Shown: positions 1 to 11,750 of the stretch, piece after piece
How positions within the stretch are numbered: position 1 is the stretch's first letter
How the letters are laid out: each line of letters opens with the position of its first letter
Source: Symsagittifera roscoffensis
Taxonomy: Eukaryota; Xenacoelomorpha; Acoela; Convolutidae
Length of the DNA stretch: 64,000 nt
Assembly (NCBI RefSeq): GCF_963678635.1
Contig: NC_087068.1
Location: 44,747,013-44,811,012, forward strand
Direction of reading: 5' to 3'
The notes under the pieces: generated by a model
What the model saw: the letters and a program-made list of their open reading frames with translations, nothing else
Database searches by the model: none
Told to the model about the DNA's origin: nothing
Position numbers and translations under genes: made by a program

Positions 1-1149
1 GACTTTTTAGATCTTAGTTTTTTGTTATTTATCTTTTAATTCAGCATTTTTATTTTAAAATACCCTTGTCTCGATTTAACAGACTAAAAGGACAAGTTAG
101 CTGGGGATGAAAGTGTGCTATCTAGCAGAAAAAATTATCAAGCACAAATTCTATTTCTTAAGTCCAAAGTTTTACCAGCCGAATTATTCATTACCCAGCA
201 AAGCCTGACTAGAAGGTGCGATGTGGCAAAATTAATCAGATAAATTAAATTTGTAGGGAGTGTATGTATATCAGAGTTCGTTGCATTCTGATCGTTGCAT
301 ATATCAAACAAACGCACAAAACAAATAAAACAACACAGATTCCTTAAGAAAGGGTGAAAAACATCTGTAGCGAACGATAGTTCTAACAAATGGAACAATT
401 TAAACGTGTTGCTGAGAAACGCCAAATAGAAACAAAAAATTAATCTGATCTAAAAAGTTTTTGTTAGACATACGCGAAAAATCCTATAGATAGATCCATT
501 GGCTCTTTTCGAAATTAATTTTATAACCCAAAGTTATAAATGCATATTTACATGCCGGTGTAACTTACATGCCAAATGGTTATTTCGAATTTATATTTTT
601 GAGAAAAAACTATGTTTTATTGAAAGAAAAAACGAATCACTTTGCAATGATAGGTACGGCACGAGTACCTATTCATATGTGTACCACGTGTTCATATGTG
701 TACCATAGCAAATGCGTCCAGATTTGGCAATGAAACCATGATGTTTCACTTCACAATGAGGTAAACAGTGATCGAAGAGGGGGTTTTGCAAAGGAGTAGG
801 ATATCATAATGGGTCTTTCTTATGACTGCCTCGCATCGAGCAACATAAACCTATTTTGGTACTTCAAACTGAAAATTTTATCCGCATTCTCTTTTAACAT
901 CCTTTCCTTTCATACTTTGAGGACAGAAAACACAAAAAACTAGCTGTTAATGGACAAAAGGGTAAAAATAGAAACTGTGGGTAAAAATACACTCTCTAAT
1001 TGGCTGTATCAAATTTAAGGCGAGAGTTCACAAAGAATCTCTTGCGCGATTTCGAATGAGGAACCAGCAAACGCGTATGAATGAAATGCTATTAGGTTAT
1101 TAGTCTTTTCTTACTTCGCTGGAGTAAAATTAAAATTTAAGATCATTTA
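1..1149. other. Non-coding stretch, no gene seen
   Basis: AT-rich DNA with stops in all frames and only short chance open frames. The only structure noticed is a short direct repeat (ttcatatgtgtacca, twice) around 671-707. It probably belongs to the same intergenic or intronic DNA as the next 14 kb. Confidence 0.6.
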
Positions 1150-1384
1150 TCCACGGGGGAAAGGACCAACATACGAGCTGTACAGCTCATTACGGCGAAC
1201 CGCTGTTGTGCCCCTGTTTAAGAACTGCATGCAATTTTTTTTTTTTTTTTTATTTTTTTTTTTTTTTCTGGGCTGGGTAGTGTTGCTTCACCCTCAAGCA
1301 ACGAGAACGGATCATGGTGGGCCTCGAACATCCGACCTTTCGATTGAGAGGCGGAGACGTAACCACTTCACCACCGCTCCCCTA
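1150..1384 (-). repeat. tRNA-derived SINE, copy 1
   Basis: Read on the minus strand, 1384 to about 1311 looks like a tRNA: an A-box-like block (tggtgaagtgg), an anticodon-arm region, and a B-box-like block gttcgaggccc near 1322-1331. A unique body follows, then an A-run (poly-T at about 1233-1267 on the plus strand), then a tail carrying the perfect 14-base palindrome gagctgtacagctc. The non-tRNA part recurs at 37842-37988, so this is a dispersed family and not a tRNA gene. Confidence 0.7.
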
Positions 1385-2139
1385 TTTTGAAATGAAAGCG
1401 TACCGATAGCCTGAATATGAGAAGAATTTTCCTTTTGCTTGAAAAGTTTTTGGGCTTTAATCGTTTCGACTTTTGATCCCTCGGCTTACATGCCTCATAA
1501 GCAAAACTGTACTTTTATGCGTTTTACTGCTTCGGATGACGTAACAATATGAACCTGATAAATGCACAGTTAATCAGAGCCATTTATTGAATTTAAAATA
1601 ACCATTTATTCTGTACAATTTGAAAAATGTTCAAGGCAAAAATGAAGAGAACTCAGTCTGCTAAACTTAAGTCTGAATAGCCAAAAAATAGACGTTTTTT
1701 CAGAAAAACTACTCTCATGATGAAAATAAAGTGCCAACTGACATAATAAATCGCCACTTTCGCGTTGGCCATTACAGATAATTGGATTTGAAGCGCACCT
1801 TAGCCATTTGCGAAGCCTTGAATCATAACAAAAAAAATATGCACGAAGTGCATATTTTCAATCTAAATTTTTAGAAAATGTTTTCATTTCTAAGCATCAA
1901 ATCTTCATTTCCTTCACGGAGAATAGAGAAAAAAAAACATTTAACAGATACAACCATTTCTTCAATCAAAACTCAGAACAACACAGTTTTCATTTGGGAA
2001 AAAAATTAATAGAGAGTTAAGATTGCCATTTGATCGATTCTAAAAAACAATAAGACTGCTCGAATCAGGAAAAAAATTCGGGGGGAAAATGATAACTAAA
2101 ATTTTCCTCACACGCTATGCAAAGCCAAAAGATATGTAA
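1385..2139. other. Non-coding stretch, no gene seen
   Basis: AT-rich, with no coding frame of interest and no repeat that I could match elsewhere in the window. Confidence 0.5.
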
Positions 2140-3330
2140 CAAGACTGTTCGTATATCCGGGGAAAGCCCTGAATGTTCCGACAGTACGTTATTTCCTATC
2201 GTATAGTTTTTGGAAAATAAAAAAATGAAAACCTATCAATTTTGGACAAGATCTAAGTGTGAAATGTTGAGTCGTATGAAATTAATACGATCGATCCGAT
2301 TAGCTAGCTTCAATTCAATTGGGAACAATTTTGTTGTGCGGGAAAATTCGCAACGCATAAATAATTCGCGTTACGCTCTCAGCAATATGAATAAATTCTT
2401 CTAAGCGCGCAATAATTTAGTCTAGAACATGGCCAATTTGGCAAATTTCAAACCGCCAGAACGTTACAAAAAATAAAAGATGTTAAAATATCTTTTTAAA
2501 TATGAACGCAGGAAGCCAATATCTTCAATTTTCAAATCTTCAATAAGCCAATAAATTTTTTTTGAAAACTATTATTTTTATCGGTAAAATTGACTGAATA
2601 ATAAAAAACCACACCGAGCATAAAAATTCTGTTTTCTTCGAAAGTCGGAAAAACAAGACAGATCATAGACTAGGGCGAAGCTCTGAATGTGCCCACTGCA
2701 CTTAAAGATTATCTAAAAAATTTTACGGTTGAATATTTGTGTAAAAAGAACGCATCATATCGCGCATTAACTATCAAAAACTGACCCAATTAGCAACTTT
2801 CAAACCCCCGTAACTTTACGAAAAAAATCACAGGTAAAATATCTTTTTAAATGTGAGCTAAGGACAACAACATTTTTCATATGGCATGAAAAAACTCTAT
2901 CAAAAACGCTCAGTTGAATAGTCGAAAAATGACTGAATAATAAACCACCCCAAAGCATAATTATTCCTCACTTTCTTCGAAAGTCGGAACAATAACAGTC
3001 CAGCAACATATCAGAGGCTCCAAATAGGTTGCCTTAAATCAAATTGGAACGATATCTGAGCCGGATTTAATCGCCGCTCACGCGTTAATAGAACGAAATA
3101 GATCGCGCGTTAATTAAACTATATTAGCCAAATCGGCAATGATCAAACCGCCGTGACTATACAAAAAAATCACAAAATATTTGTCCTGTTTGAGCTGAGG
3201 TCGTAAATAGGTATCAGATAGTTTAAAATCTTAATCAATAGTGGCTAGTTAAAAATCAAAACTTCTCTGAAGGAAAAAAAACACACCGAGCGCAAATATT
3301 CCAACCTTTCTTCGAAAGTCAGAACATTAA
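2140..3330 (-). repeat. Family A (HINE-like) elements, three degraded copies head to tail
   Basis: Three diverged copies follow each other (about 2140-2655, 2655-2996, 2997-3330). The first two start near a variant of the hairpin block agggcgaagccctga and all end in tttcgaaagtcggaa or a close variant. The body shares tacgcgttaat/cgcgcgttaat and actttacgaaaaa blocks with the fuller copies at 8520-9053 and 26810-27413. No coding capacity. Confidence 0.65.
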
Positions 3331-3554
3331 AAAAAGTTAAATAGGAAGATCCCTGGTGGCAAGTGGTGTGATGAAAACATCTGAACAAAAAAACTAGAAA
3401 TAAAAAAACAACTAAAATTAACAAAAAAGTCGTGAAAAAAAAACAACTATAAAAGCAAAAAAAGACGCGAAAAAAATTATAAAAATCAAAAAAAGTTTTT
3501 GAATACCAAAATGGCGTTAATCAACTCTATAAAACAAACTTTAATCAATTAAAA

Positions 3555-3815
3555 CTAAAATTCAGCACTATTAGGCATTGTAAACTAACTTCGAGCGAAT
3601 AAAGTGAGCGAGCAGGCTTATTTATGCTAAATTAAAGTCGTTTAATTTTCACTTTGTTCGCTCGGAAATTAGACTAAAAAGCAAAAATTTCAAGCACGTT
3701 TTTCTCAACACTGAGAAAACTTTTTTCAAGGTCTTTGGTTTGATATATTGTTCGACCTATTGTCTAAAACAAACCCGAACACAAAGTTACCTCCCCATTT
3801 TTCGAATAGTCGGAA
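3555..3815 (-). repeat. Family B repeat fragment
   Basis: Contains the family B blocks: a gagcgagcaggctta motif, aaaagcaaaaatttcaagc, cattgtct/cgacc and a closing tttcgaatagtcggaaca. Fuller copies are at 11160-11750, 19815-20430 and 35555-36160. Non-coding. Confidence 0.55.
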
Positions 3816-5150
3816 CAAAAACAAAATTATTCAAATCGTCTGATTAAAAACAAAATTTTTACATCGAGATTTTGTGGTTGTAGATCTATTCAGTGAAAGG
3901 GGAACGAGCAAATGAGTGGATACAACTAGCGATATATAGCTTATTTCAAATCCTGATTAATCTAATCTGAAATTTTTGAAAACAATATAACTATTTTCTT
4001 GCTACCCAAAACAAGTTTTCCTTCCGGAACAAAGAGGCGTTAACTTAAAATTGAACGTCATAAAACTAGTTTATGAGCACACGATGATCTCTAAACGTAT
4101 TTTGGTCTAGGATTTTTAGTTGATCGTGGCTTTCATCTTCATTTTGTTGAATATTTTTTGTAATTTTCAGAGTGTTAAATAGGCAAATTAAAGTTCTCAT
4201 ATCTCAAAAACACTAAGACCCAGCTTTCTCTTCAGCCGCGGAGAATTTCCTGCAGAAAACACAATCTTTTAGTTATCTCAGGTTTTCCAATCAGCATGAT
4301 TACTGGTTTGTACCATTTTTTAAAGATTTGAAAAATGCTAGTCATACAGTTCCCATTCAGGGCCATACAGTTCCATTATGAGAAAATGCTTGTAATATAT
4401 TTCCATAGTATGGAAAAATGCTAGTTCATAGTATTTTTTCCATAGTATGGAAAAAAACCATAGTATGGAAAAATGCTAGAGTTTTTATACACTTTTTTAA
4501 TGGTATGAACTGTATGAGAAACTGTTCGGAATTTTTTCGTTCAATTGATTGATGTCCCCGATACCAAAATTAATTTCAGCAATTTTTCGATTTCTCGCTA
4601 GCGACTTAGTTTTTACGCTTTATCTCTTCTGTAGTACTCGTAAAACCTTCTTTTGAAATTTTTTTGGCAATATTGAACTTTTTTCGCAGCCTTTCTTTGC
4701 AGCAATGTCTTTTTTCGCAGCCTTTCATGTACTTGACACTCTTGTACGTCTGAGCAACAAAGTTGAACACATTTGTTAATTAAGAAAACCTGAAAATATA
4801 TTCAATAAAATGTTTCTTTCCATTCATTTTAACACTTTTATGAACTCCTGATAAAAATTTAGAGAGAAAAATTTGAATAAAAAATAAGCTGCCCACACCA
4901 TTTAATTTGTCAACGTTTCCTCGGAGAATTTGTATTTAATCAATTTTCAAAAATCTTTTTTAAAACAAAATTAAACTCACACTTTTAGCTTCTTACGTCA
5001 TAATAAAAAACAACAAAGAAACTATTTTATGTATTTGAACAAAAACTAAACCTTTACATTCCATAAACAATTCCCAAATAATCAATTTTAGCGTTTGAAC
5101 TCGATTTGTACTCTTTTCAGTTTTGACAAATAATTGACATTAAAATGGAG
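3816..5150. other. Non-coding stretch with a cluster of near-palindromes
   Basis: No gene seen. At 4405-4482 the near-palindrome ttccatagtatggaa occurs three times, twice followed by aaatgctag. Nothing else was recognised. Confidence 0.5.
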
Positions 5151-5176
5151 CCAATTGAAAATTAAAAGTAGAAAAA

Positions 5177-5410
5177 TTGCTGACCTCTAGTTTTCCCTAC
5201 GGAGTTCATGAAATGACATGTTTTTTATTAACCGAGGCCCATTCCAATTCTTATGAACCTGAAAATGAATGTTTATATAATTGCATTGTGGCCATTGGAA
5301 GTATTTCCTCACGTCATAGCCCAGATGAGAAAAATAGCATCATAATTCATCATGCACCATCTTTTGTTACTGAGAAAAAAACTCCTTCAAAAAATTGCAG
5401 TATATTTTAG
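5177..5410 (+). other. Open frame of unknown nature, possibly an exon or degraded coding DNA
   Basis: A 77-codon open frame with no ATG at its 5' end (the first codons are ttg ctg; an internal ATG lies at about codon 13). Its composition is less A/T-skewed and its amino-acid mix more protein-like than neighbouring open frames. The following 400 bases also look like decayed coding DNA with scattered stops. I recognise no family and cannot define splice sites. It may be part of a decayed mobile element or chance. Confidence 0.2.
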
Positions 5411-7091
5411 CGGTGACAATTATATGCAACCTATGTTGTTCACGGTCTCTTAAATGATACATGATACAATTACTGAAGGTGAAAAGACCAGTTTAAAAAA
5501 AAAGACCAGAGAAGCCAAACATCTGAAGTGGAAGTTCCCAGAAGAAATTGGCATTCGTGAATGCGGTCATTAGAGATGCAGTCAGTGTTGCAGTGATTGC
5601 GCCCGATTGATTTATCAACTTGATTAAGTAACTTATCAGACTTGCAGTAGATAGATGGCTAGTGTTTTATTCCCGGCTTAGTAAAGGGGCGCTTGTGGTC
5701 AATGGTAGCATGAGAAATCTCCATACAATATCTGAACTCACCAAATATGGAATGGGCTCTTTTCGAGATGAACGCAGCAGTGGTTTAATTAAAAGAAAAT
5801 GTCAAGTACAACATTTTTAACGGCTACATGGAAACAATACCCATTGTGAAGAGGCCTCGTGAAAACTAAAATAGTGGAAAGTAGGAGCCAAATCTGCTTT
5901 CACTATTTTGATTATGACCTTGAAAATTAGCCTAGTTTTCATTAGGTTTATTTACAACTCAGACCAACTAATTTTCATGAATTTTCAAAACGAAACCACA
6001 AGGCTTTTAATGACTAATAATTTTTTTTCTGAAATCGACTCAACTTACAGAAAAAAAATTTGAAATTTTGCCTCTTTCTTTCATCTTGTTCGGATAATAA
6101 AAAGCCGTTCTCAAAAGAGATGTCAATTTTTCTTCTTCGTTTTAAAAACAATTTCAAGTTTTCATTAAAACAAACTAGGTCAAATTATTTCTTAACATGA
6201 AATATCAATAAAACTGTACTAGCTATCAAAGCGCGCCTGTTGTCGCTTCCTATAGCAGTCTTTTGTCATTTTGAACAAACAAATTGGCTAGAAGTTCTAA
6301 TTGAAAAATTTGACAAAAAAGAAAAGCTAGTATTTCAACTTTTCGCTTAGTTTTATAGCTAGTTTTGCCTTTATTTCAACTCTTTCAGTCTCCAAAGTAA
6401 AAAATGCAATTGCAAAAAGCATATTCTGTGTTATATAGAACAGTTAGATAAATAAAAAAATAAATTCTTTTTTTGATTTACTTACTTTATATATAATTTG
6501 TTCTTTGAAATTTGCTGACGTAACACCATTAGCAATTACTTTCACAATTACCTTCACAGTAATACGTTATAAAAATTACCTTCGCAATATTTTTCCTGAT
6601 ACGCAAATTTTTCTAACAAGACAACCGAATAGACCCTATAAGATAAATCCCTTAAATTCATGACTGCCCTTTAGGGTGGTTACACGTTTTGGTAAGAAAA
6701 TTTAGAAAAATGTTTAAAAAAATCAAAAAATCAACTTAAAAAACTTTTTTTTGAAAACATGTTTATCCACAGGCAATGTTAAGTACAAAAAGTTACACTT
6801 TGGGTCTAAAAACGCATCATTTAAAATAATGCGTTGCTCCAGCAGTTTAAAATAGAATGATTTTAGTGTCAGTTAAATTTGCAGCCTAAGACACTGTTAA
6901 TTAGTAATTTAGTAATTAAAAATGGTTCGCTTTGAAAAATTCCGAGAAAAAGTTTTTGTTTTTCAAATTGAAATTGGTCTGAAGAAAAAAAACATCCGTA
7001 TGTTCCGCTCGTGGACTAAGCCCCTAAGAATAAAACCCCCTACTGGGAGAAGTGTATTCAATCTGCAATGAAGCCATGAACTCAAATCTAA
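5411..7091. other. Non-coding stretch, no gene seen
   Basis: Apart from possible decayed coding DNA up to about 5900, I see no gene or recognisable repeat here. Confidence 0.5.
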
Positions 7092-8023
7092 CAAGATTGC
7101 TCTTATCAGGGCGAAGCGCTAAATAATCGGTGTGCGGATTAAATTCTATAAAAACATATTTTTTAAAATAAAAACTGACTGAAATTTCAAAAAAATTGAA
7201 TAAAAACTTTTTCGGATTTATTTTTTTGCGCGTTCTACAAAGAGAAAATGAATAACTTAAGCGTCCAGTAAATTTTTAATAAAATCAAATAGCTTGCTTC
7301 ATATTAATTAAGAACAATTTCTGAGCCGGCTCCAGCCGCCGCTTACGCGTTAATAGTAAGAAAAATATCGCGCGTTAAAAGTCTCTAATTGGTAATTTTT
7401 TAACCCTAATAACTTGAAAAAAAAAATGTTTGTGTGATCATATTTGTGTGATCATAAATATGTGATCATTATTTTTCAAAAAGTATGAGATTGAAATTTG
7501 TAAAATTCTGGCAAAACTGATAAATCATAACAGAGCCCTGAATGTTGCGATTCCCATTAATTGTCTATTCATTGATTTTTGATTCAATTAAGGATAAAAG
7601 TTTACAGAAAATTAAAAAACTTATTTGTTTAGAGTTTTTTGTGAAACCTGCACCTCATACGCTATCTGGAAAAAACTAACGTACTGTATTCAGAAATGTA
7701 CTCAGTATTTAAAAGACTAAATAACTGACATAAGTTGAATTTGGGATGCGAATTTTGAGCAGGATTGAATAGCCGCTTTCCCGCCCATATCACGAAATAT
7801 TTGTGCGTTAACTATCCCAACTTTCAAACCCTCATAAATCGATAAAAAAATTCAAAAAATATCAGGTAAAAAGCATCCAATTTAAGCTCAAGAGACGTCA
7901 ATAAATTTCAGATGACAATTGAAAAAGACCTATCAAAAATGACTAGTTCGAGTCGAAATTTGTCTGAAAAAAAAACACACCTAGCAGAAATGTTCGGTTA
8001 TTTCTTCGAATGCCAAAATAAAA
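7092..8023 (-). repeat. Family A (HINE-like) elements, two degraded copies
   Basis: Two hairpin-block variants (near 7107 and 7535) each begin a degraded copy. The block ccgcttacgcgttaatag is present near 7338, and the second copy closes with ttcttcgaatgccaaaa. Non-coding. Confidence 0.6.
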
Positions 8024-8519
8024 AGCAGCATGCCGATATCAGATTTTGAAGGCTACTTAAAGAATCTGAAATACGATTTAAAATTTTTTTTCGGTCAAGA
8101 TTTTCGGTTCAAGTATTTTTTCTTTTCATTAATTTTGTCTCTCGAACCTTTGACAACCATCAGTTTAGTTTAATCAGTTTCAACAAAGAGGCGAAGCATG
8201 AATCGTCCTAAAAAATCAAATTTTGTCACAATTAGCATGAATCTGGCAGAAAACCCAGACAAAAGCCACTACACAGAAACAAAAAGTTTGAAAATTGTCC
8301 AAAAATGATCTATGAACGTTTCTGTTTGTTGGTCTCTCTTTTCAGAAAATTGATTAATAATCATCACTGTTGAGAAACCATCGGAACAATTTGAGTTGTA
8401 ATTAAGGGAACAAAAAGTGGGTAGACGCCTCCTGAGTTAAAAAAAAAACTTCCTTATAACAGTTTTTATATTCAAAGTTTTATAGTTTCACTTATCCCAC
8501 AGCACTCATAAACAAAACA
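8024..8519. other. Non-coding stretch, no gene seen
   Basis: No coding frame and no matched repeat. Confidence 0.45.
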
Positions 8520-9053
8520 AAACTGCTCGTATCAGGGCGAAGCCCTGAATGTTCCGACTGCCTTTTAAGGTTTATGGAGCAGTAATAACATTAAAAATTT
8601 CATTGAAATAAAACAAAATGAAAAAAAAAATTTTTCTAAAAATTGAAATTTTTTTATGAGAATCATCCACCCACACGCCATATAAAGTACAAAAGTATAA
8701 ATTTCGCTCCTTGTAACAAACCAATTATGGCAAATAAGCTTCTTTTAGCCAATTTGGATCAATTTCTTAGACGGATTAACTCTCCGCTTACGCGTTAATA
8801 GCGCGAAATATAACGCGCGTTAATTGTCCCAAATTGGCCAAAATGGCAATCTTTAACCCCCCGTAACTTTACGAAAAATGATCACAGGTAAAAAATGTTT
8901 TCAAGTTTGAGCTCAGGACTACAATACCTTTCGAATGATATTTAAAAATTCCGTCAAAAATGGCTAGTTAAAAAGTCGAAATTGTCTGAAGAAAAAAAAA
9001 CCCACCCCGAGCACAAATATTCCGTTACTTTCGTATCGAAAGTCGGAACAAAA
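8520..9053 (-). repeat. Family A (HINE-like) element, nearly complete copy
   Basis: It starts with ctgctcgtatcagggcgaag, where cagggc-gaa-gccctg is a 6-bp-stem hairpin, then aatgttccgactgcc. It ends with cgaaagtcggaacaaaa. Thus gttccgact and agtcggaac form a sub-terminal inverted repeat. On the minus strand the order is 5' sub-TIR, body, 3' sub-TIR, hairpin, short tail ending near CTTG. That is the architecture described for Helentron-associated elements such as DINE-1. About 530 bp, with no coding capacity. Confidence 0.75.
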
Positions 9054-9148
9054 ACATCGTCGCTCTTCAAACAATAGTATCATCGATGCAACAATATGAG
9101 GCGGCTAAGCTGATAAAACACAGGCCAAAACCTTTTAAGCCGAATAAT

Positions 9149-9236
9149 AACTAAGAAAAACACAACCTACGAAAAACACAACTAAGAAAAACACAACTAA
9201 GAAAAACACTAAGATAATCACAACCTACGAAAACAA
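9149..9236. repeat. Short minisatellite
   Basis: About four imperfect tandem units of aactaagaaaaacacaacc/tacgaaaaacac. No gene. Confidence 0.7.
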
Positions 9237-9294
9237 CGGAATATTAAAAGGTAAACATGCTCAAATATTAACTTTTGTAGCAAAAAGAAACATC

Positions 9295-9530
9295 TCTATA
9301 ACGGCCATAATTTTGGCAGGCTGAAAAATGGGGAGGAACTTTGTATTCTGGTGTCTTTTAGTTTTTTTTTCAATTTTTTTGTATTCCACGCAAAATCAGG
9401 TACAAAAATTAATAATCGGAATGGGTCGAGTGATATATGATATTAAAGCCTTTTCAGTCGTGATTCGAATAATGACATTTTAAAAAATTCAAAACTTTTC
9501 CTAGTGTCGAGAAAAATCGGTTTAAAATTT
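9295..9530 (+). repeat. Family B repeat fragment, inverted
   Basis: Carries the family B blocks in the opposite orientation to most copies: gaaaaatggggaggaacttt, cgcaaaatcaggtac, aatcggaatgggtcgagtga and a tttttgctttttag end. Non-coding. Confidence 0.65.
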
Positions 9531-9539
9531 TTGCTTTTT

Positions 9540-10395
9540 AGTTCAAATTGTTTCCTTAGTCTTAAATCTGCCGTCAAATTATTGACTGAGCAATCGTTCC
9601 ACCATCCAAGCATAAACATTGAGGTAAAAGTGAAATCAACTAATAGCTACTCTAGTTTAAATGTTGCACCAATTTACTTAAGTGCTTGTCGCATGAAATC
9701 TGAATTTACCATGTCAAATTTCTAGCAATTTGCAGCGGGCAAATCATATCTGTATTTAAATTTTTTAGAAGTCTTAACCAATTTTTAAATCAACTTCAGC
9801 AAATACTGAACAAAAAAATCAACCTTAATAGCAAGAACAGCACAATTATTCGTTGAAACTCATGAAACTCTAAAACTACGATAACAATCGGTTTTCTTTT
9901 TTTTCTAAAATCTGTTGTCAGAGAATTAAATGAGCGATCGTTCCACCACCTAAGCATAAACATTGAGGTAAAGGTGAAAGACGGTAATAGCTACTCTAGT
10001 TTAAATGTTGCACCAATTTACTTAAGTGCTTGTCGCATGAAATCTGAATTTACCATGTCAAATTTCTAGCAATTTGCAGCGGGCAAATCATATCTGTATT
10101 TAAATTTTTTAGAAGTCTTAACCAATTTTTAAATCAACTTCAGCAAATACTGAACAAAAAAATCAACCTTAATAGCAAGAACAGCACAATTATTCGTTGA
10201 AACTCATGAAACTCTAAAACTACGATAACAATCGGTTTTCTTTTTTTTCTAAAATCTGTTGTCAGAGAATTAAATGAGCGATCGTTCCACCACCTAAGCA
10301 TAAACATTGAGGTAAAGGTGAAAGACGGTAATAGCTACGCTATTTTAAGTGTTGCACTAGTTTACCAAATGAGTGCTTGCCATCTGAAGTTGGAT
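9540..10395. repeat. 354-bp tandem repeat, about 2.4 copies
   Basis: The segment beginning cacaattattcgttgaaact occurs at 9841 and again at 10195, giving a 354-bp period. About 275 bases (9630-9905 and 9984-10259) read identically in the two copies, while the first part of copy one (about 9550-9630) and the last partial copy (10261-10395) are more diverged. Short open frames inside it are broken by shared stops, so I treat it as non-coding. Confidence 0.85.
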
Positions 10396-11159
10396 TTAAC
10401 ATCGTTTTCTATAACTTCGTTCCACGAAGAAAACTAATCTACTAAATTACCATTCAAAAGTGCTTTTAAATATTGGATTGCTGTGTCTTTTGTTTGCTAG
10501 CTCCTATTACCATATCAAATTTGGTCCCATCAAATAAATTTCGGAGGGTGAGTATTCTTGTCAAAATGATGGAGTAATATTAATGAGAATGCAGACAAAA
10601 AGAATCATAACTGAGAAATTCTAATTGCATGGACGATTTTCTTCTTCAATCAAACAAAAGGAAAGATGGAAAACGTTCCCTTAATTGAGTCATCTATAGA
10701 CGAGTAATTAACGATGCGAGCCATACAAAAACAACAACCATCGCCGAGAAAATGGGATGTGGCTAGGGCTTTTTTCTCACCGTCTGCAAAACAACTAGTC
10801 GATTGGAACGCTAATTTCAAGCAGCAAACTTGCACGTAACGAAATATTGCTCCGCTGCGCTTATATTCGGATTTTCTTGGTCCCAATTAAGCATCCCAAA
10901 AAAAAACATTGTTAAACAAAATTAAATATATTCAGATTTTTGAGAAGAAACAAAACTGTATTGTTCTTTTTCTCTATTGATTGAATTGAATAGCATTTAG
11001 GAAGCTTCATTTATATGTATCTTAGCACAATGGTCAAAATCCGAGGCCAGCGTTACATCGAACTGGTAATTGCATATATCAAAATACAGCAAGAAATGGT
11101 TCTTACTACCGACCGAATGAGACAAAAAACTGAAACTAAACCAATTCAAATTTAAACAA
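10396..11159. other. Non-coding stretch, no gene seen
   Basis: A 78-codon minus-strand open frame (10650-10886) has no recognisable features and is treated as chance. Otherwise featureless. Confidence 0.45.
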
Positions 11160-11750
11160 GGTAGCAGGTTACTGTGCAATTAGCACAGAATATTCCGACC
11201 ATAGTCTCAAACGAAAAAATAGAACTTAGGCATATTTGACATTCACAGTAAAATATATCAATTCGAAAACAGTTTTTGTAGTAAAATGACAAATGACTGG
11301 AAAAACGAAAAAAAAAAATTGTTACAAAAATTCAAACAAAAATCGTTACAAAAATTCCATTTTTTTCAGAAACTTATTAAATTTGGAAGTTTTTGATGCC
11401 CAAATTGGGGCTAAAAACTCCGAAACCTAACTTTACTTGAGTAAAACTAAGTTTTCACGGCTTAAATTAAGCATAAATAAGCTTTTGTAAGCCTACTTAG
11501 CTTCACTAATTAGCTTGAAACTAAACCAAAAAGCAAAAGCTTCAAACAAATTTTACTCGACACTGAAGCATTTTTCAAATTTTTAAATGTCATTCGAAAC
11601 ACGACTGAAAGTGCTTTAATATGATATATCACTCGACCCATTCCGATGATTATTTGTGGTACCTGATTTTGCGTAGAAAACAAAAACAAAAAAAACTTAA
11701 GCACCCGAATAGAAAGTTCCTCACATTTTTCAAATGATCGGAACAAAAAA
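11160..11750 (-). repeat. Family B (HINE-like) element, nearly complete copy
   Basis: It begins with a hairpin (ctgtgcaattagcacag) followed by aatattccgacc, and ends in tttcaaatgatcggaacaaa. So it has the same plan as family A (hairpin, sub-terminal inverted repeat, body, matching repeat) but a different hairpin and body. Body blocks include ttccgatgattatttgtggtac and cctgattttgcgtagaaa. Non-coding. Confidence 0.7.

Noticed and set aside
1311-1382. Functional tRNA gene
   Set aside because: The arms do not pair well and it is continuous with a dispersed SINE body.
9149-9236. Regular short repeats as a possible CRISPR array
   Set aside because: Units are adjacent without spacers, and the DNA is eukaryotic.
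10650-10886. 78-codon minus-strand open frame as a possible HYDIN exon
   Set aside because: No ASH motif, no fitting splice phase, and codon content looks random.
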